Positions 20,446 through 31,083 of a stretch of DNA of 64,000 bases are shown here, piece by piece; within the stretch, counting starts at the first letter, position 1; each line of letters starts with the position of its first letter. Source of the DNA: Tannerella sp. (GTDB lineage Bacteria > Bacteroidota > Bacteroidia > Bacteroidales > Tannerellaceae); contig JAISNP010000075.1 of NCBI GenBank assembly GCA_031276175.1, forward strand, positions 1-64,000. Direction: 5' to 3'. Made by a program: the position numbers and the translations under genes. Under the pieces are notes generated by a model. That model ran no database searches. It saw nothing but the letters and a program-made list of their open reading frames with translations, and was not told the DNA's origin.

Positions 20446-20952
20446 TTATTCTCTTTCATTTTCTATTTCTTTCCATTTATCGCGAACATTTTCCTCTCCG
20501 TCAAAATAATTCCGTTGAGTATCCTTGGCGAATATCTCGTATGACGGGACAAGAAAAATTTTATTCGAATCGGGATATTCACACACATCGTATCCGATAA
20601 AAGTTCTTATATCCAGATAAACGCAAGGCTCTGCCGTATGGTTGTACAATTGATGCGTTCCCGTTTCACCTTTTTCGAAAAATATCAGATCGCCGTGCTC
20701 AACCACTTCCAATCCTTTCGGAGTTCTTAACGTGGCGGAACCGGAAATGATCATAAACAATTCTTCCGCATATCTGTGAAAATGGTAGGCTGCGCAGTAT
20801 TGACCCGGATTCAGCTGTCGCAAATCAAAGTTCAGATTTTGAGGCTGTATTCCCTTTTTAGCAATAGAAACATCGGAGAATATCCTGAAACCATCTATTT
20901 TGTCCCTGTCTTCTTTAAATTCTCTTTGGTTCGATTTTAAAACCGTAGCCAT
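20446..20952 (-). CDS. Cupin-domain protein
   Basis: 168 aa; AAYHFHRYAEELFMIISGSATLRTPKGLEVVEHGDLIFFEKGETGTHQLYN. Confidence 0.85.
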   Translation of the reverse strand: MATVLKSNQREFKEDRDKIDGFRIFSDVSIAKKGIQPQNLNFDLRQLNPGQYCAAYHFHRYAEELFMIISGSATLRTPKGLEVVEHGDLIFFEKGETGTHQLYNHTAEPCVYLDIRTFIGYDVCEYPDSNKIFLVPSYEIFAKDTQRNYFDGEENVRDKWKEIENERE

Positions 20953-20964
20953 GCGTATTTGAAA

Positions 20965-21657
20965 TTAAGCCGGTTTGGCGGATTTATTAATTCTTTGCTT
21001 CAATTGAGAGACGTTATAATCCTTCATTTTCGCTTTGTCCACCCCGCGATATATGGTTTTAGCCGCGGTTAAAACCGGTTGCAGGCTGTCCCATAAATCG
21101 TTGAACCGCTCAATATCTATCTTTGTCGATTTGCTGCATCTGAGGGTCAGTCTGTTTTGTTTTTCGTGCAGGGAGATGATTTCACGAAGCAGGCTTTCTA
21201 TTTCGTCGATAAGCGATGTTTTCAGTCCCGCAGCTTCCAGCAACGGCTGATTGTGCTTTATTGTGATCAGCGCCGGTTTCAGCTTTGATACCACTCCTTT
21301 TACATTGTGCCTGTATATCTCTCTTCTGACTTGCTTTAAACCGATCTCATTCACGTCGGCATCCGTATTTCTGGCGCTGAGTTTAAGGCAGCCTTCCAGT
21401 GAATTAAGTTTGCTGCGCAGATGCATGGCCTTTTCGTGAAGCTGCCATGTGGTGACTTTAAGCTCACGGGTTGTCGCGAATGATGCGATCTGTGCGTGGC
21501 AGGCGCTGATCTTTGCCGTTATAATTGCCGGATAACCGGAGTTAAACACCGGCGAATGTTTTTTGAAGTCTTTCATATCCCGTTCGAAAAAACTTACGAT
21601 AAGTGCGCCTATCACGGGAACTTCTTTTATTTTGCACGGGAATCTTTTAGTGTTCAT
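20965..21657 (-). CDS. Hypothetical protein (possibly DUF6261-like)
   Basis: 230 aa, helical, no catalytic motif recognised. Confidence 0.5.
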   Translation of the reverse strand: MNTKRFPCKIKEVPVIGALIVSFFERDMKDFKKHSPVFNSGYPAIITAKISACHAQIASFATTRELKVTTWQLHEKAMHLRSKLNSLEGCLKLSARNTDADVNEIGLKQVRREIYRHNVKGVVSKLKPALITIKHNQPLLEAAGLKTSLIDEIESLLREIISLHEKQNRLTLRCSKSTKIDIERFNDLWDSLQPVLTAAKTIYRGVDKAKMKDYNVSQLKQRINKSAKPA

Positions 21658-21953
21658 CCTGCATAATTTTGTTTGAATTTGATTACAAAAATATGAAATG
21701 TTTTTATACAGGCCACATTTTTTGTATAAAAGTGAGTTTATGATGTTTTATTTTCCGGGATTCGGCACGTTTTGCCGGCGCAAATCATTCCCCATACCCG
21801 GCATGGGCTTTTAGCTTCATTATCAATATACGGGATTGCCCCGTATCCTGCGGCGGCGGTACATGTCCGGCGCCATTGCAGGACGCGAAGCAATCCCGGG
21901 AAGGATGATATTATCCGAAATACCTTGTAACGGCTCCCGTCCGTCGCATTTTT

Positions 21954-24093
21954 TTAATATATCACTTTACGGCTTTCCGTGCCGGCCGTGACGATATATA
22001 CGCCGCGGGCAGGCAGGTCGCACACGAACGTTTCCGTCACGGCGCCGGTGGGGGATACGATGCAGGCTACCTCGCCGCCGGATGCCGTGTAGACCTTGAC
22101 CGGAGTGTTTTGTCCGAGGCCGCTTACGTGCAGGCGTCCGTCGCGGACGAGGGCTTGCATCCGTGCGGCAACGGGCTGTACCGAGCCGCTTTGCGATACG
22201 CATGGCTCCAGCGGGTTCCGGCCGAGCTGCGCAATGGCAAGCCATGCGGTGGCGCCGGTGTGGACGCGCCTGTTGTACTTCCATTCGTTGCCTTTCGGCG
22301 TGCCGTCGGGGTTGACGCCTTCGAGCCAGAGGCCTGTGCTTACCCCGTCGCGGTCGGCAGCCGTGATGCTGCCGTCGGCTTCGGCGGCTGCGTTGGCCAC
22401 GGCCAGCTGGGCGCGGTATTTCGCGTCGTTGCCGGTTACTTTTTCGGCTACGATTTTTTGCAGACTTCCTTCCCACCAGGTACCGTCAGTATCTGAGTTA
22501 AAGTCATATAGCCCTCCCTCCACGGCGAAACGTTCTTCTATTGCGGAAAGGATTTTACGCACGTCGATTGCCGGATCGTTGTAGAAGGCCAGCAGTCCCC
22601 ATGTATTTACGTCGAGCGGATATACGTCGCGATTGACCGTTTTGCCGTCCGGTTTCGTGCCGGTATAGAAAAATCCCCCCGCGGAGTCGTACATGCGCAT
22701 CACGAATGTGCGGGCATACGCCGCATTTTCGCGGTAAAACGCCGCATTATGCCCTCCGGAGGGCGTATGCCCGCTTTTCTCCAGTTCGCACGCCAGTTGC
22801 GAGAAGGCGCTGTATATGTCGATGCAGTGCTCGGTACTGATGTACCCCGCCTTCTGCTGGCTGTCGTCAAAACCTTCCCATCCGCCTTTGAAGCCGCCGT
22901 TCGCGTTGTCCTTAAGCGTGACGATATAGTCGGCCACCGCGCAGGCGGCTTCCAGATATTCCGTTTTCTTCGACTGCCGCCATACTTCGAGGAAGGCAAG
23001 GATTGCCCATGCGTTGTTGCCCGTAGAATAAGAGTCGCTGTAATAGTCTTCGAACCACACCTGGCTTGCGACATCGAAGAATCCGGTCAGCTTGGCGAAG
23101 GGCGATTTGCCCGAAGCCGATACCCATCCGGGAAAAGACGTCGGGTCGCCCGCGCTGTAGCCGTTGCGGAGGCCTCGCGCAGGGGCGGCGAACTTGCGGT
23201 CGTGGTACAGCGCAAACAGCAGCCCGTCGGCCACCCTGTACGCCTGTTCCGTCTTGCCCGCGTAGCTCAGCGCAAGCGTCGTCATCGCCACATCGTAGGA
23301 GTAGGCGACGGAGTTGATGAAATATCCCTCGCGATCTAACGGCACAGCCGCGTAGCTGGCCGGAAACACCGGCACGGGGCGCGGCGACGTAAATTCGTAA
23401 TAGATCTCGTCGAGATAGAAAACGATATTGTTCTTGTCCGGATTGCTCGTGCGGTTCGCAACCCATCCGAAGCCCCCCGAAATATACGACAGGTCGACGC
23501 CCGCGAGGTCTATTTCGAATCGCTTCCATTCGTCGGTCAACACCACGTAGCCCGTTTCTTTCCGCCCCGAATCGGGGTAGCGTTTGCCGCTCCCTACGCC
23601 GCCCACGAAGAAGTTCACCCTGGCGCCGCGCCCGCTTTCGGCGCGCGCATGGAACACTAATTTCCGCGCCCCGCGCAGATCCATCCCCGCGCGCACGTCT
23701 CCCCAGTTGAAGCCGGGCGCCCCGCCCGCTTCCAAAAAGCCGTTGCCGAAGTAATACCCCGACCAGCTGTTCGCCGCGAGCGGCACGTGTACACGCACGG
23801 ACGTAATTCCGGCGTAAGCCTCCGCGCAGGCCTCGTCCATCACCGGATCGTCGACACGACCCTCTCCCATCACGCCGCGCTGCGTAAAAGCATTGCGCGA
23901 ATCCGAATAATCCGCATACACATACAACCTGCCGCTGTGCGCATCCACCTGCGCAGCCAGCCACTCCGCAGCCGGCGAGCCGTCCGCACCCGCGACTGCC
24001 GATGCCGCAAACCACGCGCAGCACGCCGTCGACAAAATCTTCAGCCGGATCGACAAACGCCGGCTCACTGTTTTCAAAGTATTCATCTCCATA
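21954..24093 (-). CDS. Secreted protein with carbohydrate-binding-like and (alpha/alpha)-barrel-like regions and a possible T9SS-type C-terminus
   Basis: ORF 21954..24206; start near [28 protein letters not shown]-terminus ...VYTASGGEVACIVSPTGAVTETFVCDLPARGVYIVTAGTESRKVIY. Confidence 0.55.
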
Positions 24094-24311
24094 AGTATAA
24101 ATGTTTGTCTGCAAATGTAAATAAAGCCGCCCACCCGCGCATACAAATCCTGACGGAAAATGCGGTTAAAAACACTTAAACTTTCGTACGGCCGCACCGC
24201 CCGCAAAACGAGAATATACCATCATAATGGTATTTCGCAGCGGCGTCCCGTGCTCTACTTTTGCCGCCTGAACAAATGAATAAAGCAAGCATCCATTAAT
24301 ACATATATATA

Positions 24312-26690
24312 ATGTATAAGTTACCGGAAACATTGGGCGACGACATCACGCGGCTGGCCGTCACGGCAAGCGAATATCAGGCAAAAAAAATCCCCGCCGT
24401 ACAGTTCAAAGCCTTCCGTGTGCCGATGGGCATTTACGAGCAGCGGAAAGACGAAGTATACATGGCCAGAATACGCGCCACGGGCGGCGTCATCTCTCCC
24501 GAACAGCTCCGGGCGGTCGTCGATATTGCCCGCCGGCACGGCTCCGACCTCCTGCACCTGACCACGCGGCAGGAAATACAGATACAAAACCTGTCGTTAG
24601 ACCGGGTTGAGCCTGTTTTGCGGGAATTGCAACAAATCGGACTGGCCACTAAAGGCGGCGGAGGAAACACCGTCCGCAACATCATGGTATCCGAAGGCAG
24701 CGGAATCTCGGCAGACGAAGTTTTCGACCCCACGCCTTTCGCCGACGCCCTGACTACCCGCCTTATTGCCGAACCGGATTCGTACCTGCTGCCGCGTAAG
24801 CTGAAAATCGCCTTTTCGGCCGGCGACGAAGATCCGGGCTACGCCGCCGTCAACGACATCGGATTCGTCGCAACCGTAAAAGACGGCCTGCAGGGATTCC
24901 GCGTATACGTCGGTGGGGGAGGGGGGTCCAAACCGACGGTGGGATGGCTCCTGTTCGACTTTATCCCCCTCGACAAAATCTATGCGGTAGCCGAAGCGGT
25001 GAAAAAATTCTTCTCCGGACACGGCAACCGGAAGAACAAACACAAGGCGCGCCTCCGCTACATCTTCTACCGCCTCGGCGAAGCCGAAACCCTGCGCCTG
25101 ATAAGGGAATACTGCGAAGACGCGCTTCAGGCCACGCCCACACAGGCATTGCCCGACGCCGAACCGCAGCGTCCGCCCTTCGACTACGCGCCGCCCGACG
25201 CCGCGCCCTCCGGCGATGCCTTCGACCTTTGGAAAAAACGATACGCCGCGCCGCAGAAGCAGGACGGATATTACAGCATCCTCGTCCCCATACCGGCGGG
25301 AGACATACATATACGCGACGAACAGACGGTTTCAGGCATCCGGGCGCTCACGGCGTTTATCGCACGCTTCGGACGCCACACAATCCGCTTCACCAATTCG
25401 CAAAACCTGCGCCTGCGGAACATCCCGGAGGCCGCGCTGCCCGAAATCTACGGGATAACGGCGCAGTTCGTCCCCGAAATCCATTCGCCCGTGCTGGCCG
25501 GAACAATCGTTTCGTGCACCGGAGCCGATACCTGCCGCCTCGGAATCGGATTAGCCAAGGGACTGGCGCGCGCCGTGCGGAACGAACTGTTGCGCGGAGG
25601 CATCGACGTCGACAGACTCGCCGACGTAAAGATCCGCGTCTCCGGATGCCCCAATTCCTGCGGCCAGCAATTCTGGGCGGACATCGGCTTTTCGGGGAAG
25701 ATACTCCGCAACGACCGCATTTACCCCGGCTATCAGGTATATCTGGCCGCCCGGCGACACGGAGAGCCGCGCCTCGCCGAAGCGGTCGGCCACATAAGCG
25801 CAAGAGACGTCCCTGCCTTCGTCCGCCGGCTCCTGCAGGCATATCTTGATGCCGGAGCAGGCTCGATTACGGACTATCTCGAAGCGGAGGGGCGCGAAAC
25901 AGCCCTGCGGCTCATCGACGAATACCGCGTGATACCCGCTTTCGACGACGACAAGAACTATTATTACGACTGGGGAGCGGACACGCCCTTCAGCATCGTC
26001 GACCGCGGCACGGCGGAATGTTCGGCAGGACTGTTCGACATGATCGACGTAGATGCCGACAGCATCCGGGCTAACCGCGCAGCCCTCGAAACAGAAACGG
26101 ACGCGCAGGAAGTCAACCGCCTGCTGTACGAAATCGTTTTTGCCGCCTCGCGCATGTTGCTCGTCACCCGCGGAGCCGAGCCGCGATCCGGCGACGACGT
26201 ATTCAACCTCTTCATAAAGAAATTCATTGACTTCGGATTTGTCGACGAAGCCTTCCGCGACCTCGTGGTCGCAGCGCGCGACGATCGCGGATTCGATTTC
26301 GCACCGAGGCGCGCGGAAATATTCGCGCTTGCCGACGCCGTCGACGAATTGTACCGCAACATGGACGATTCCTTACAGTTCAAACAGGTAAAAGAACCGC
26401 CCGCGCAGCCGGTCGAACCCGCCCCGCAGCCGGTCGAACCGCCCGCGCCGCCCGCGCCGTCCGCACCCGCGCACAGATACAAAGACCTGCGCGGCGTGGC
26501 GTGCCCGATGAACTTCGTGCAGACCAAAATCGTGCTGGCGCAGATGCAACCGGGCGAGGCGCTCGACATCCTGCTCGACGACGGACCGCCGATAGAAAAC
26601 GTCCCCGGCTCCGTGCGCGGAGAAGGACACGAAATACCGGTGCAGGAACGCATCGGCGATTACTGGAAGCTGACAATCATAAAAAAATAA
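24312..26690 (+). CDS. Siroheme nitrite/sulfite reductase fused to a C-terminal TusA/SirA-like domain
   Basis: 792 aa; ferrite-type reductase motifs (GADTCRLGIGLAKGLA..., VSGCPNSCGQQFWADIGFSG); C-terminal DLRGVACPMNFVQTKIVLAQMQPGEALDILLDDG is TusA-like. Confidence 0.9.
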   Translation: MYKLPETLGDDITRLAVTASEYQAKKIPAVQFKAFRVPMGIYEQRKDEVYMARIRATGGVISPEQLRAVVDIARRHGSDLLHLTTRQEIQIQNLSLDRVEPVLRELQQIGLATKGGGGNTVRNIMVSEGSGISADEVFDPTPFADALTTRLIAEPDSYLLPRKLKIAFSAGDEDPGYAAVNDIGFVATVKDGLQGFRVYVGGGGGSKPTVGWLLFDFIPLDKIYAVAEAVKKFFSGHGNRKNKHKARLRYIFYRLGEAETLRLIREYCEDALQATPTQALPDAEPQRPPFDYAPPDAAPSGDAFDLWKKRYAAPQKQDGYYSILVPIPAGDIHIRDEQTVSGIRALTAFIARFGRHTIRFTNSQNLRLRNIPEAALPEIYGITAQFVPEIHSPVLAGTIVSCTGADTCRLGIGLAKGLARAVRNELLRGGIDVDRLADVKIRVSGCPNSCGQQFWADIGFSGKILRNDRIYPGYQVYLAARRHGEPRLAEAVGHISARDVPAFVRRLLQAYLDAGAGSITDYLEAEGRETALRLIDEYRVIPAFDDDKNYYYDWGADTPFSIVDRGTAECSAGLFDMIDVDADSIRANRAALETETDAQEVNRLLYEIVFAASRMLLVTRGAEPRSGDDVFNLFIKKFIDFGFVDEAFRDLVVAARDDRGFDFAPRRAEIFALADAVDELYRNMDDSLQFKQVKEPPAQPVEPAPQPVEPPAPPAPSAPAHRYKDLRGVACPMNFVQTKIVLAQMQPGEALDILLDDGPPIENVPGSVRGEGHEIPVQERIGDYWKLTIIKK

Positions 26691-26697
26691 TCGTACA

Positions 26698-26907
26698 ATG
26701 ACTAAAATTAAAGTAAACGGAGAACCGCAGGAAGTAACCCTGCCCCTGTCGGTAGCTGATTTATTGCAGCAGAACCGGATATTGCAGCCGGAGATGGTAT
26801 CGGTACAAATCAACGGCTCGTTCGTAGAGCGGGAGCATTTCGCCGACACCGAAATCAAGCCGGACGACGAAGTGGACTTCCTGTATTTCATGGGAGGGGG
26901 GCAATGA
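26698..26907 (+). CDS. ThiS/MoaD-like sulfur carrier ending ...FMGGGQ
   Basis: 69 aa; VNGEPQEVTLPLSVADLLQQN...DDEVDFLYFMGGGQ. Confidence 0.88.
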   Translation: MTKIKVNGEPQEVTLPLSVADLLQQNRILQPEMVSVQINGSFVEREHFADTEIKPDDEVDFLYFMGGGQ

Positions 26908-27713
26908 CGGACTTCACAGACGTACAGATAGAACGATACAGCCGCCACATCCTGCTGGCCGACGTCGGCGTAGAAGGGCAGGAACGCATCTGCCGCGGCA
27001 AAGCGCTCGTCGTAGGCGCCGGTGGGCTGGGCGCGCCCGTCCTTCTTTACCTCGCGGCGGCAGGTGTGGGCACGCTGGGCATCGTCGACGGCGACACGGT
27101 CGACGTAAGCAACCTTCAAAGGCAGGTGATTCACGCCACGCCCGACGTAGGCAAGGCCAAAGTACAATCCGCCCTCGAAAAGATACATCGCATCAACCCC
27201 GACGTCAAAGTTGTCGTCCGCCGGGAGCTGTTCACCGCCGCCAACGCCTTCGACCTCATCCGCGACTACGACATCGTGGTCGACGGCACCGACAATTTCC
27301 CCGCCAAGTTCCTCATCAACGACGCCTGCGTGCTGGCCGGCAAGCCCTTTTCGCACGGAGGAATCCTCCGGTTCGACGGGCAGACCTTCACTCACCTGCC
27401 CGGCACGGCCTGCTACCGATGCGCCTTCCACGCCCCGCCGCCCCCCAACGCCGTACCCACATGCGCGCAGGCCGGAGTGCTGGGAGCCGTCGCCGGGATG
27501 CTGGGAGCCATACAGGCTACCGAAGTCCTCAAGTTTTTTACCGGCGCGGGAGACCTCCTGACCGACCGGCTGCTCTCTTTCGACGCAAAAGCCATGCGCT
27601 TCCGCACCGTGGCGCTCAGGCGTAACCCCAAATGCCCCGTCTGCGGCGAAAACCCCGTCATCACCGAACTTACCGACGCCGAACAGGCCGCCTGTGCGCT
27701 CAAACAGCGATGA
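26904..27713 (+). CDS. HesA/MoeB/ThiF-family E1-like adenylyltransferase, no rhodanese domain
   Basis: 269 aa; RYSRHILLADVGVEGQERICRGKALVVGAGGLGAPVLLYLAAAGVG...CYRC...CPVC; ATGA overlap with the upstream gene. Confidence 0.92.
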   Translation: MTDFTDVQIERYSRHILLADVGVEGQERICRGKALVVGAGGLGAPVLLYLAAAGVGTLGIVDGDTVDVSNLQRQVIHATPDVGKAKVQSALEKIHRINPDVKVVVRRELFTAANAFDLIRDYDIVVDGTDNFPAKFLINDACVLAGKPFSHGGILRFDGQTFTHLPGTACYRCAFHAPPPPNAVPTCAQAGVLGAVAGMLGAIQATEVLKFFTGAGDLLTDRLLSFDAKAMRFRTVALRRNPKCPVCGENPVITELTDAEQAACALKQR

Positions 27714-28135
27714 ATACGATCCGAATACCGCAACATATAATCGACGCGATATGCCGGCAGGCGCACGACGAGCTTCCGAACGAGGCCTGCGGGCTGCTCA
27801 CAGGCCGAGGCGACACCGTGATGCGCCGATATGCCTTGACGAACGTCGACCGAAGCCCCGAACACTTTAGCTTCGACCCGCGCGAACAGTTCCGCGTACT
27901 CCATTCGGCGCGCAGCGACAACCAGCGCATCCTCGCCAACTACCACAGCCATCCCGCTTCGCCCGCGCGGCCTTCCGGCGAAGACCTCCGGCTTGCCTTC
28001 GACCCGGAGGCGGTTTACATCATCGTCTCGCTGATGCAGCCTGCGCCCGACGTAAAGGCCTTTTCCGTCGCAGGAGGCACAGCGCAGCCGGTGGCAATCG
28101 AAATTATCGAAAACCCGAACGGCGATGAAGCCTGA
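27710..28135 (+). CDS. JAB/JAMM (M67-like) metallopeptidase
   Basis: 141 aa from ATG 27710; E..NEACGLLTG..., YHSHPASPARPSGEDLRLA. Confidence 0.9.
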   Translation: MNTIRIPQHIIDAICRQAHDELPNEACGLLTGRGDTVMRRYALTNVDRSPEHFSFDPREQFRVLHSARSDNQRILANYHSHPASPARPSGEDLRLAFDPEAVYIIVSLMQPAPDVKAFSVAGGTAQPVAIEIIENPNGDEA

Positions 28136-30152
28136 CGCCGTCCGCAAACCCTTAAGGGTCGTCGCACGTGGCAGCGACCTTTCCGTAGCGCAGGTGAAAG
28201 AGGTCTTTGCGCACATCCCCGACACGCCATACGTACTGCACGTCATGGATTCGTTCGGCGACAAGCACAAGCACATCCCGCTCACCGCCGACATCGCGCC
28301 GGATTTCTTCACCCGCGAGCTGGACGAAGCCATTCTCCGCGGCGAAGCCGACGTCGCCGTACATTCCGCCAAAGACCTGCCTTACCCACTGCCCGCCGGA
28401 CTGGCGCTCTTCGCCCTTTTTGAAGCGGAGGACACGTCCGACGCGCTCGTAAGCCGCGACAACGTCACCCTCGACCGCCTCCCCGCAGGCGCAAAGGTCG
28501 CCACAAGCTCCGCCGTACGCAAAGCGGAGCTGATGCGCCTCCGTCCCGACCTGACCGTCGTCGACATTCGCGGCACGGTAACGGAACGAATCGCCGCGGT
28601 CGACAACCGGCAGGTCGACGCACTCGTCGCAGCCACATGCGCCCTCAAACGCCTCAACATCCGACACCGCATTGCCGAAATCCTGCCCTTCGCCACCCAC
28701 GACTTGCAGGGACATCTCGCCGTCGCAGGCCGCCGGGGCGATACGCAGGCCGAAGCGCCGTTCATTCCCTTCGACATACGACGCCGCTACGCACCCGTCG
28801 CGCTCGTCGGCTTCGGGCCGGGCGATCCCGACCTCCTCACGAGAGGGGGAGACAGGGCGATGGCCGAGGCCGACGTCATTTACCACGACGATCTGGTCGA
28901 CCGCGACTTCCTCCGGCGCTACGCCGCGCGCAAAGAATACGTCGGCAAACGCCGCGGACGCCACAGCCGCTCGCAGGACGAAATCAACCGCCTGCTTTAC
29001 CGCTCCGCCGTCGCCGGGCAACGCACCGTCCGCCTCAAGGGCGGCGACCCGATGATTTTTGCGCACGGACGCGAAGAAATCGACTTCCTCCGCAGCCGTT
29101 TCGTCACAACCCGCGTCATCCCCGGCGTCACCGCAGGCGTCGCGCTCGCCGCCTGCACCGGCATCCCACTCACGCACCGCGGCGTCGCTTCCTCCGTGGC
29201 CTTCGTCGACGGGCACGACGGACGCCGCGCCGCCGCAACGGACAATATCCATACGTCAGTATATTATATGTGCGGCGACGGCATTGCCGACATCGCCGAC
29301 GCGCTGATTGCCGCAGGCCGCGACGCCGCCACGCCCGTCGCTCTCGCCGCACACGTCTCGCTTCCGCAGCAAAAAGTGTGCTTCACCACGCTCGGCGAGC
29401 TGCGCCTCTCCGTCATACGATTCCCCACGCCGATGATGGCCGTCGTCGGACGGACGGTCGCCCTCGAAAGCCGCCACGCCGACCTGCGCGAAACGCTCGT
29501 GACCGGCACCACAGCCGACGAGTACGCCGACGAGCCTCGCGTTGTCCACACCCCGCTCATATGTGTGGACAAATCGGACGATCCGCGGATTCGACAAATC
29601 CTTGCGCGCGATATATCCGCCTTCGACCGCATCGTTTTCACCAGCCGTTACGGCGTGCGCTTCTTTTTTTCGATTCTCGGCGAAGCGGGTATCGACCGCG
29701 GCGCGCTACACGCCGCGCGTATCGCTTCCACGGGAACGACTACTACCGCCGAACTGCTTGCGCACGGCGTCCGTCCGTACCTTGAATCCGAAACGGGATC
29801 GGCCGAAGGGCTGATTCGACGTTTTGCCGATTCCGAACCGCCCGGCCTGCGCATACTGCTGCCCTGTTCCGACAAGGCGTTGCCGCAACTGCCCGATGCG
29901 CTGACTGCGCTCGGACATTGCGTGACCCGACTGCCCGTATACCGGAATACGCCCGACGCACGCGCCGTGAAACTCGACCTCCGCCGCTTTCGCAAAATCA
30001 TTTTTTCATCGCCCTCCGGCGTCGATGCTTTCCTCCGCCTCTACGGCGCGCTGCCTCCGGAAACGCTGCTGACCGCCAAAGGCGATACTACGCTTCAAAA
30101 ACTAAAACTTTCGATCAATGAAACGATTCAGACCGTTCAGGACGTCTCCTGA
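28125..30152 (+). CDS. HemC-like / CobA (uroporphyrinogen-III methyltransferase) / HemD fusion; HemC part shortened
   Basis: 675 aa; HemC (ADVAVHSAKDLPYPLPAGL), CobA (VALVGFGPGDPDLLTRGGDRAM, RLKGGDPMIFAHGREE), HemD-like C-terminus. Confidence 0.87.
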   Translation: MKPDAVRKPLRVVARGSDLSVAQVKEVFAHIPDTPYVLHVMDSFGDKHKHIPLTADIAPDFFTRELDEAILRGEADVAVHSAKDLPYPLPAGLALFALFEAEDTSDALVSRDNVTLDRLPAGAKVATSSAVRKAELMRLRPDLTVVDIRGTVTERIAAVDNRQVDALVAATCALKRLNIRHRIAEILPFATHDLQGHLAVAGRRGDTQAEAPFIPFDIRRRYAPVALVGFGPGDPDLLTRGGDRAMAEADVIYHDDLVDRDFLRRYAARKEYVGKRRGRHSRSQDEINRLLYRSAVAGQRTVRLKGGDPMIFAHGREEIDFLRSRFVTTRVIPGVTAGVALAACTGIPLTHRGVASSVAFVDGHDGRRAAATDNIHTSVYYMCGDGIADIADALIAAGRDAATPVALAAHVSLPQQKVCFTTLGELRLSVIRFPTPMMAVVGRTVALESRHADLRETLVTGTTADEYADEPRVVHTPLICVDKSDDPRIRQILARDISAFDRIVFTSRYGVRFFFSILGEAGIDRGALHAARIASTGTTTTAELLAHGVRPYLESETGSAEGLIRRFADSEPPGLRILLPCSDKALPQLPDALTALGHCVTRLPVYRNTPDARAVKLDLRRFRKIIFSSPSGVDAFLRLYGALPPETLLTAKGDTTLQKLKLSINETIQTVQDVS

Positions 30153-31083
30153 AGTACGCGACGAACATGCCGACGTACGCATTGTGCCTTCCGACTTCAT
30201 CTACCCGTATTTCGTCGTCGAAGGCGAAGCGCAGAGGCAGGAAATCCCATCCATGAAAGGCGTATACCGCCTCTCGACCGATATGCTGGCGGACGACGTC
30301 GGCCGGCTCCTGTCGCTGGGTATAAACAAAATACTGCTCTTCGGCGTCGTCGACAACGCCGTCAAGGACGAACGCGGCTCCGCCGGCCTCTCCGGCCACA
30401 GCCTCGTATGCCGCGCCGTGCGCGCCGTCAAGAAGCGATTCCCGCAGGCCGTGGTTTTTACCGACGTTTGCCTCTGCGAATATACTTCGCACGGCCACTG
30501 CGGGCTGCTGCACGGCCACGATGTGGACAACGACGCCACGCTGCCCCTCCTCGCACGCATGGCTGCCGCACACGCCGCCGCGGGAGCCGATTTTGTCGCA
30601 CCCTCGGCCATGATGGACGGGCAGGTAGAGGCCATCCGGCGCTGTCTCGACGACAACCGGCTACACGCCCACATCCTTGCCTACTCCGCCAAATACGCAT
30701 CGTCCTTCTACGGTCCATTCCGACACGCCGCAAAGTCGGCGCCCGCCTTCGGAGACCGCAAAACGTACCAGATGGACTTCCGCACCTCCGAACAGGGACT
30801 CGACGAAATCGCCGCCGACCTCGACGAAGGCGCAGACCTCGTCATGGTAAAGCCCGCAATGCCGTACCTCGACATCATACGACGCGCCGCCGACGCCTTC
30901 CCCTCCAACCCGCCCGTCGCCTATCAGGTCTCCGGCGAATACGCAATGCTCAAAAACGCCGCCGCGCAGGGATATTTCGACGAACACAGCGTCTTCTTCG
31001 AAGCGCTCACCGCCATAAAGCGCGCAGGCGCACGTTACATCATTTCCTACTACGCACGAGACTTTGTCGCACACTTCCGATGA
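30118..31083 (+). CDS. hemB: Delta-aminolevulinic acid dehydratase
   Basis: 321 aa; VFTDVCLCEYTSHGHCG, DFVAPSAMMDGQV, YSAKYASSFYGPFR, MVKPAMPYLDII. Confidence 0.95.
   Translation: MKRFRPFRTSPEVRDEHADVRIVPSDFIYPYFVVEGEAQRQEIPSMKGVYRLSTDMLADDVGRLLSLGINKILLFGVVDNAVKDERGSAGLSGHSLVCRAVRAVKKRFPQAVVFTDVCLCEYTSHGHCGLLHGHDVDNDATLPLLARMAAAHAAAGADFVAPSAMMDGQVEAIRRCLDDNRLHAHILAYSAKYASSFYGPFRHAAKSAPAFGDRKTYQMDFRTSEQGLDEIAADLDEGADLVMVKPAMPYLDIIRRAADAFPSNPPVAYQVSGEYAMLKNAAAQGYFDEHSVFFEALTAIKRAGARYIISYYARDFVAHFR

Noticed and set aside
28637-29785. 382-aa Arg/Pro-rich plus-strand ORF
   Set aside because: Shadow frame of the HemC-CobA-HemD gene.
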